Of a stretch of DNA of 64,000 nt, positions 58,822-64,000 are shown one piece after another; position 1 is the stretch's first letter, and each line of letters begins with the position of its first letter. Under the pieces are notes generated by a model, which saw only the letters and a program-made list of their open reading frames with translations, did no database searches and was not told where the DNA came from. This DNA is from WTFY01 sp965214675 (GTDB taxonomy: Bacteria > Pseudomonadota > Gammaproteobacteria > UBA4575): contig OZ243969.1 in NCBI GenBank assembly GCA_965214675.1, positions 310,001-374,000 on the forward strand. The letters run 5' to 3'. The position numbers and the translations under genes are program-made.

Positions 58822-58851
58822 ATTATCGTAGCCCATTTGAGAGAGTTACAA
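58822..58851 (-). promoter_or_regulatory. Possible promoter of the TonB-dependent receptor
   Basis: On the minus strand TTGTAA (58851-58846) and GATAAT (58827-58822) are 18 bases apart, about 60 bases upstream of the receptor ATG at 58762. No Fur-box-like inverted repeat is evident beside it. Confidence 0.4.
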
Positions 58852-58989
58852 CCTTATGTTTCGGCCTGAGCTCAGTTTGAAGCTTTGGGTTGCGCTGGTG
58901 CACATGTGTGAGGGTGTCTCGTGCCTGTTGCAAATGTGGCATGCAGCCGAACAAGGTTGGGACGCTCTCGATGGTGCAGGACCGCGGCG

Positions 58990-60321
58990 TTACTGGTGCA
59001 GCGAGTCTCCCCGCCCGATCGCATAATATTTGAACCCGATTTGCTGCATTTTCTCTGGGTCGTACAGGTTGCGACCATCAAAGATTACAGGATGGGCCAG
59101 GGCCTGTCGGATTTGCTCAAAATCGGGATTTATGAACTCTTCCCATTCGGTAATAATTGCCAGTGCATCGGCCAGATGAAGCGTCTGTTCAGGGCGCTCG
59201 CACAGCTGCAGCTGGGGATGGTCGCCGTAAATTCGTTTGCATTGATCCATGGCCACTGGGTCATAAGCCTGAACCTTTGCCCCTGAACTCCATAGCGCTT
59301 CCAGAAGCGTTCGGCTGGGTGCCTCGCGAACATCATCGGTACCGGGCTTGAATGCGAGGCCCCATAATGCGATCACTTTATCCTGCAGTTCATCGTTGAA
59401 AAACGTCCTTATTTTCTCAAATAGGACCTGTTTTTGATGGTGATTGACTTTATCGACCGCTTCGAGCAGGTGCGCTGTGGTATTGACCTGTCTGGCCATG
59501 GATTGCAGGGCTTTGACATCTTTCGGAAAGCAGGAACCTCCATAGCCACATCCGGGACGGATGAACCGGGAACCAATGCGAGGATCTGCTCCGATGCCCC
59601 TGCGGACATGCTCAATATCGGCTCCCAGGTGTTCGGCGATATTGGCCAGCTCATTCATGAAGCTGATCCGTGTCGCCAGCATCGCATTGGCGGCATATTT
59701 GGTCAGTTCGGATGAGGCTGTGTCCATCACCTGGACCAGGTCATCACCAAAAGGCTTGTATAGCTCGCACAACAGTTCTGCCGCTTGCGAGCTTTCGGTA
59801 CCAACAATTATCCGGTCAGGCTTCATGAAGTCTTCAATCGCACTCCCTTCTTTCAGGAACTCGGGATTGGACACGACATCAAAGCCTATCTGGAGGTTTC
59901 TGCGTTTTAGTTGCTGTCGAATGACCTCGCTGACATTGGAGGCCGTACCAACCGGAACGGTGGATTTGCATACCACGACTCGGTACTCGTTTATAGACTG
60001 GCCTATGGAGTTGGCAACCGCCATGACATTGCGCAGGTCGGCCGAGCCGTCTTCATCCGGGGGTGTCCCAACTGCTATGAATTGCAACAGCCCGTGTTCA
60101 GTGCCTTTCTCGGCGATTGTCGTGAACTCAATATGCCCGTTCTTCAAGCTTGACTGAACAAGCTCCTGCAGACCGGGTTCATGAATAGGAATGATGCCTT
60201 GCTTGAGTTGCTCGATTCGCTTCTCGTCCACATCGACACAAAGGACGTGGTTGCCAGCCTGGGCCAGACAGGCCGCAGTTACCAGGCCCACATATCCCGA
60301 GCCATAAATTGTGATGTTCAT
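58990..60321 (-). CDS. ugd: UDP-glucose 6-dehydrogenase
   Basis: This enzyme oxidises UDP-glucose to UDP-glucuronate for capsule, exopolysaccharide or LPS sugars. It has 443 residues. The NAD-binding motif is ITIYGSGYVGLVTAACLA at the N-terminus, followed by CKSTVPVGT near residue 120. The catalytic Cys is in GCGYGGSCFPKD near residue 262. The C-terminal domain carries LWGLAFKPGTDDVREAPS near residue 320. No polysaccharide cluster is adjacent; it sits alone between the TonB receptor and tRNA-Tyr. Confidence 0.96.
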   Translation of the reverse strand: MNITIYGSGYVGLVTAACLAQAGNHVLCVDVDEKRIEQLKQGIIPIHEPGLQELVQSSLKNGHIEFTTIAEKGTEHGLLQFIAVGTPPDEDGSADLRNVMAVANSIGQSINEYRVVVCKSTVPVGTASNVSEVIRQQLKRRNLQIGFDVVSNPEFLKEGSAIEDFMKPDRIIVGTESSQAAELLCELYKPFGDDLVQVMDTASSELTKYAANAMLATRISFMNELANIAEHLGADIEHVRRGIGADPRIGSRFIRPGCGYGGSCFPKDVKALQSMARQVNTTAHLLEAVDKVNHHQKQVLFEKIRTFFNDELQDKVIALWGLAFKPGTDDVREAPSRTLLEALWSSGAKVQAYDPVAMDQCKRIYGDHPQLQLCERPEQTLHLADALAIITEWEEFINPDFEQIRQALAHPVIFDGRNLYDPEKMQQIGFKYYAIGRGDSLHQ

Positions 60322-60533
60322 TTCATGTCACGAGGATGGCAATGGTAGTTCATCCTCAAGCAGTTTATAGAGCACAATTGATTGGATCATCGATGACTGG
60401 ATATGAAGGTAGTTCACTGGATTCTGCTGGAACGTTACGATGCAATGGCCCCGGTAATGCTTGTATTGGCACAAGGACTCCACTACACGATATTGACAGT
60501 GTACAGACGTATACCACACAATCCATGCCCTTT

Positions 60534-60618
60534 GGAGGGGTACCCAAGCGGTCAACGGGAGCAGACTGTAAATCTGCCGGCTCAGCCTTCGGAGGTTCGA
60601 ATCCTTCCCCCTCCACCA
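60534..60618 (+). tRNA. tRNA-Tyr (GTA)
   Basis: This is an 85-base type II tRNA with a long variable arm and encoded CCA. The acceptor GGAGGGG pairs with CCCCTCC. The anticodon arm AGACTGTAAATCT gives GTA, and the T-arm is GGTTCGAATCC. Confidence 0.97.
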
Positions 60619-60664
60619 TTTAATGTTTAGAATTAAGACACCAAATGGTCCTGTCTCAGGTTCT

Positions 60665-60738
60665 GCGGGTGTAGTTCAATGGTAGAACCCCAGCCTTCCA
60701 AGCTGATGATGTCGGTTCGATCCCGATCACCCGCTCCA
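60665..60738 (+). tRNA. tRNA-Gly (TCC)
   Basis: This is a 74-base cloverleaf with encoded CCA. The acceptor GCGGGTG pairs with the 3' CACCCGC. The anticodon loop in CAGCCTTCCAAGCTG gives TCC, and the T-loop is GGTTCGATCC. Confidence 0.96.
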
Positions 60739-60857
60739 TGTTGCTGCAGTATAATTCCGTGTTGCCCGAAGTGTTGAGTGTGGGGTTGTTCATTACAGAA
60801 GAAGAGGATACGTCACACTTCTGAATCTATAGTGGATCGAATTGTACGCAATAAATT

Positions 60858-60933
<76 letters not shown>

Positions 60934-61160
60934 TAGATGGTCACCTGTATGCAGATCTCGAAACATTACAGTCCGATCTGGACGAATGGCTGCAGTACTA
61001 CAATAATGAACGTACTCATCAGGGAAAGATGTGCTGTGGAAGAACCCCCATGGCGACCCTGGAAGATGGAAAATTAATCTGGAAGGAGAAGTGCATACAT
61101 TGAACCTGAACTGACAGACAGACACTGCGTCAAAACCGGTACCTGTCAGATCAAGTCTGA
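60934..61160 (+). mobile_element. Truncated IS481-like element: transposase C-terminus and right end
   Basis: The frame at 60936-61103 reads 55 residues of a DDE integrase-type transposase C-terminus (EWLQYYNNERTHQGKMCCGR, then TPMATLEDGKLIWKEK) ending at TGA. This is the pattern of IS481-like elements. The 5' nine-tenths of the gene and the left end are missing. After the stop comes TGTCAGATCAAG (61144-61155), which looks like the terminal inverted repeat of the right end. The fragment joins the CCA of tRNA-Thr(GGT) without spacer, so a deletion or recombination event ended exactly at the tRNA. Confidence 0.85.
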
Positions 61161-61212
61161 ATCACTACAATTGAAAAACACCATGTGAGTATCTAAAAAA
61201 AGCACTCCGTAT

Positions 61213-61255
61213 ATAAAATGGCTAGACCCTGTTGGCCTAGCCGCTACTCTTTTTC
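61213..61255. terminator. Probable bidirectional terminator
   Basis: GGCTAG (61220-61225) pairs with CTAGCC (61237-61242), with two more inner pairs possible. On plus it is followed by CTCTTTTT; on minus by ATTTTATA. It is placed to end the minus-strand Mrr-like gene, whose stop is at 61310. Confidence 0.5.
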
Positions 61256-61309
61256 CTCCAGGTCATGTAGTTGATTGGCGAACTGCATATTGAGCGACAG
61301 GCGCACGAA

Positions 61310-62254
61310 CTATAACTCTTCCTGGTCAAAATAGTCTTCATCGACCCGTTTGATCTCATAGCGAACGCGCGTCCGCACTCCTACACCATGTTGGATCATA
61401 AGCCGGGCCAATTCCTTGCCATCGATCAGAACGATTCGCTTTGGACTGCGTGCGATGTACTCCCGTGCAGATTGCGTGAATCCGGCTGTGGTGACGAATA
61501 CGCCTTTGGATGTGCCTGCTGCGTCAATGGCACCTGCAAAGTTGCGCAGGTCACCTTCACCGACATTGCTGCCTTCGGCATACCTCTTGGCCTGAACATA
61601 GACCTCGTCCAGACCGAGTGCGTCCTCCCTGATTGTACCATCTATGCCGCCATCTCCCGAACGTCCTGTCACACGGCTCTTGGTAGCATCACCTCCGCCA
61701 TAACCCATCGCAACCAGTAGATCGACGATCACACGTTCAAGAAATGCAGGCGAGGAGTTACGGACAAGATTCAATATTTCCGACTCCAGCATGGTGCGAA
61801 GCTCTCCGGCAGCACGCTCTAGCTGCTCCTCAGGAGTCTCTTCAGAGCCAGGCACTGGCAGTTGTACCGACACTGCCTGTGGTGTGCTCTTTTGTTTTTG
61901 TTGTTGCTGCACCGAACGCTCCCACTCTGCATACGCTGGGTAGGTGCGAAGTACATTAAGATCAACTCTCTCCGGCTCTTTTTCCAGTAACCGGCTTCCC
62001 TCAACCGTCAGTTGATAGACTGCGCGGCGTACCCGTTTCACCAGCCCGGCCCGTTCCAGTTCGAACAACGCCCAGCCCACGCGATTGACCAAGACGGTTT
62101 GCCGCCCGCTTGGCAGGAGCTGGGAGACTTCTTGTTCGGTCAGCTTTTCTGAAACAGCAACACGTGCTCGAACTTCAGACACTGCGACCTCAGACCTGTC
62201 AGCAAATGCCTTGAGGACTGGAAGCATAAGCGACTGGTAGTCACGAATAGGCAT
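61310..62254 (-). CDS. Mrr-type restriction endonuclease
   Basis: This is a probable type IV restriction enzyme that cuts modified DNA, with 314 residues. The N-terminal winged-helix Mrr_N-like part (about residues 1-100) is followed by a Gln/Lys-rich linker near 115-130. The C-terminal PD-(D/E)xK nuclease has RSGDGGIDGTI as the Asp motif near residue 203 and VYVQAKRY as the QxK motif near residue 221, both intact. FVTTAGFTQSAREYIA and VLIDGKELARLM are the standard Mrr_cat closing blocks. It lies just inside the region of lower GC beyond the transposase remnant. Confidence 0.9.
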   Translation of the reverse strand: MPIRDYQSLMLPVLKAFADRSEVAVSEVRARVAVSEKLTEQEVSQLLPSGRQTVLVNRVGWALFELERAGLVKRVRRAVYQLTVEGSRLLEKEPERVDLNVLRTYPAYAEWERSVQQQQKQKSTPQAVSVQLPVPGSEETPEEQLERAAGELRTMLESEILNLVRNSSPAFLERVIVDLLVAMGYGGGDATKSRVTGRSGDGGIDGTIREDALGLDEVYVQAKRYAEGSNVGEGDLRNFAGAIDAAGTSKGVFVTTAGFTQSAREYIARSPKRIVLIDGKELARLMIQHGVGVRTRVRYEIKRVDEDYFDQEEL

Positions 62255-62501
62255 ACGGTATGACTCCTCTATGCGTCAAAGTGCCAGCGTATCACACACT
62301 TTTACAGCCAGATATTCCTTCGTGGTCTATGCTTGGTGAAGTTCCTAAGGTAAATCTCTGATTAGTTCAGTCATTCTTATTATACTTAGCATGGGGACTT
62401 CAACGCAGAGGTACCTAAGAGTTTGTAGCGAACACGTTCAAGTCTAATTATGCTCCATTTGAGTAAGCCGAGAACATCCTAAAAAACGAAAGAGCAACAG
62501 T

Positions 62502-63647
62502 GTGACTCGCTACTTTCGTGATAAAGCAAGGCTTGATTCTCAAGCTGAGATGGAAACATTTGGTCCAGTAGATTGGGAGTTGTTTTGTCTTAATGACTCT
62601 AAAATCCGGTCGCAAAGAAGATTTTTTGAATGTGGGCTTGATCAAAACCTGTACAAAAACAAACACGCAGAAATTTCTTCAGCTTCAAATAAGGAGTTCC
62701 CTGCATATCATTCTGATGCCGAAATACAATTTGCTGGTGAGATAGTCGAACTCGATCAAATAGACTCTTGGGATGGTTGTGAATGGCAAGAAGATAAAGC
62801 ACAAACTGAATTTGAAGCTCAACTCAAATCGAGTGAAAAGGGCGATCAGTTAAATCTGGAGCCTGAGCAAAAATTTGCTGATTTTGATGATGCAGTTGAT
62901 CAGAGTTTTGCTGAACCACAGGGTGTCTATGAGCCTGATAGCACACATTTTGACTGGACTGAATTTGCGCTTGAGGCAGATGAATTCCAGGGCAGCCCCG
63001 ATCGTGGGATGCCTGTGCAAACTGTGCGAACTACAGGTCAGATTTCTCGTCATAGCCGTGCGCTGCAGCAAGCAATTGAGGTTGGTGAAGAATTCAACTG
63101 GGACGAGACAGGGATACAACTGCTTGCTAGTGTTTTTGAAAAGTATGGATGGAACTCTGCCAAACGTGCAGTCAGGAAGCAGTTGGAACATGGTTTAATA
63201 CCTGATGAGCTTAGCATTGCCGTACAGATTCGTGAGCTTTGGGATGAGCGCACAGAATTTAGTATTGATTTTGGATGGAGTAGTTATTTTGCAAATATGG
63301 TGTGTGGAGCTTCCAAGGACCATTACCATGCCTTGAGTTGGGGGGCCTCGATTCAGCTGATACGCTTGACGAATCCTCTTCCAGATATCGCTGAGATTGA
63401 GCATCTACTAGATGAGCTGTATGCAACATGGTACAACTGCAGGTACCTGCATGATTCATTTCCTTCATTTTACCGTTACCTCTGCGACTGGCTTGATTAT
63501 GTAATGGAAAATCCAGAGATAGTGGCAGGTAATTGGGAAACAACAATTGAATTTACATTTGTGTCTGATCTTGATGAGGACGACGAGAAAATTTTGTGCA
63601 GATCCTTTGTATTGCAGCAGTTGTCCGAGTATGGCTTGTGGCCTTGA
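62502..63647 (+). CDS. Uncharacterised acidic protein in a putative defence island
   Basis: I do not recognise this 381-residue protein. It starts at GTG 62502, or possibly at ATG 62550. The first 150 residues are strongly acidic and of low complexity, rich in Glu, Asp, Ser and Gln. A predicted helical core from about 185 to 250 contains WDETGIQLLASVFEKYGW and DELSIAVQIRELWDER. The C-terminal part (about 260-381) is rich in Trp, Tyr and Cys. There is no signal peptide or TM segment. Base composition is low in GC: one 60-base line (62521-62580) has 25 G+C. It may be an adaptor to the gene that follows 78 bases later. Confidence 0.7.
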   Translation: MTRYFRDKARLDSQAEMETFGPVDWELFCLNDSKIRSQRRFFECGLDQNLYKNKHAEISSASNKEFPAYHSDAEIQFAGEIVELDQIDSWDGCEWQEDKAQTEFEAQLKSSEKGDQLNLEPEQKFADFDDAVDQSFAEPQGVYEPDSTHFDWTEFALEADEFQGSPDRGMPVQTVRTTGQISRHSRALQQAIEVGEEFNWDETGIQLLASVFEKYGWNSAKRAVRKQLEHGLIPDELSIAVQIRELWDERTEFSIDFGWSSYFANMVCGASKDHYHALSWGASIQLIRLTNPLPDIAEIEHLLDELYATWYNCRYLHDSFPSFYRYLCDWLDYVMENPEIVAGNWETTIEFTFVSDLDEDDEKILCRSFVLQQLSEYGLWP

Positions 63648-63725
63648 TGGCTAAGTAAACAGCCACACAATATTTCTTAATTTCCAACACTTGAAGTTAT
63701 TTGTGATAGACAGTAATCCGAGACA

Positions 63726-64000
63726 ATGAACCAGGATACTCTAGTTCCAGTACCTGGCGCATGGGTGCGATTGAAAGATCGGGATCGGTTTGGTCGAGTT
63801 AGAAAGTTTTTGCCTGACACGGCCAAACCAGCCTTGGTTGTTGAATGGTTTCCGGAAGGTATTCATGAACGTGTGTTGCTTGATTCTGTTCAGTGTGGGC
63901 TTCAGCTTGGAATGGAGGTTCAGGACATTCCACTGTCGCGTGTACGAAAAACCCTTGGGGAAGGCAAGGTAGTTGAACGGAGGAGACTTGGAGGTTGTGA
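63726..64000 (+). CDS. Start of an unrecognised gene, cut by the window end
   Basis: An open frame from ATG 63726 runs to the last base, giving 91 visible residues and no stop. The first 70 residues look like a small beta-barrel (VPVPGAWVRLKDRDRFGRVR, then ALVVEWFPEGIHERVLLDSV), as in the SH3/Tudor-like leaders of some SNF2-type helicases in defence loci. This is only a weak resemblance. It lies on the same strand as the acidic protein and has the same low GC, so the two probably form an operon. Confidence 0.6.
   Translation, partial: MNQDTLVPVPGAWVRLKDRDRFGRVRKFLPDTAKPALVVEWFPEGIHERVLLDSVQCGLQLGMEVQDIPLSRVRKTLGEGKVVERRRLGGC

Overview
The window reads as a chromosomal segment of a gammaproteobacterium with fairly GC-rich core DNA. 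The gene order leuCDB-asd...truA-trpF-trpBA-accD-folC-(dedD-like)-cvpA-purF is typical of that class, as are tyrS divergent from an M23 peptidase-anmK pair, the 16S-tRNA-Ile-tRNA-Ala-23S-5S operon, and birA-coaX followed by tRNA-Thr. A DsrE/TusA/SQR-like/DUF1641 group hints at a lineage that handles reduced sulfur. I do not name a genus; the 16S gene at about 42334-43881 is the obvious way to place it.

Layout. 1-18.0 kb: amino-acid and nucleotide synthesis (leucine, aspartate family, tryptophan, purF), accD, folC, tRNA pseudouridylation, envelope enzymes (L,D-transpeptidase, LpxH), a periplasmic cyclophilin and a thioredoxin. 18-25.3 kb: an esterase-like protein, hemL and thiE, a MMPL/RND exporter lying on the opposite strand between thiE and thiD, then a 56-residue rubredoxin and a class II aldolase. 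25.4-36.8 kb: a PfkB kinase, a HAD phosphatase, HemJ, a ClC channel with CBS domains, argC, a bactofilin operon, erpA, anmK, an M23 peptidase, tyrS, and a dehalogenase-type HAD protein whose catalytic Asp is replaced by Asn.

36.9-42.0 kb holds a very large Calx-beta surface protein with an autotransporter-like C-terminal barrel. Twelve CCGAG units stand at its 5' end, next to an extended -10 box: a candidate phase-variable locus. 42.0-47.8 kb is the rRNA operon with its P1 promoter, both RNase III processing stems and a terminator. 47.8-56.1 kb carries mnmH, hisI, the sulfur-carrier group, glnS, birA and coaX.

56-64 kb is a broken version of the conserved tRNA-Thr(UGU)-Tyr-Gly-Thr(GGU)-tufB array. 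A TonB-dependent receptor and ugd lie between the first tRNA and the other three. Where tufB would be expected, an IS481-like transposase end abuts the tRNA-Thr(GGU) CCA, followed by an Mrr-type restriction nuclease, an unrecognised acidic 381-residue protein and the start of another unrecognised gene cut by the window edge. That last part has lower GC and looks like the edge of a defence or genomic island.
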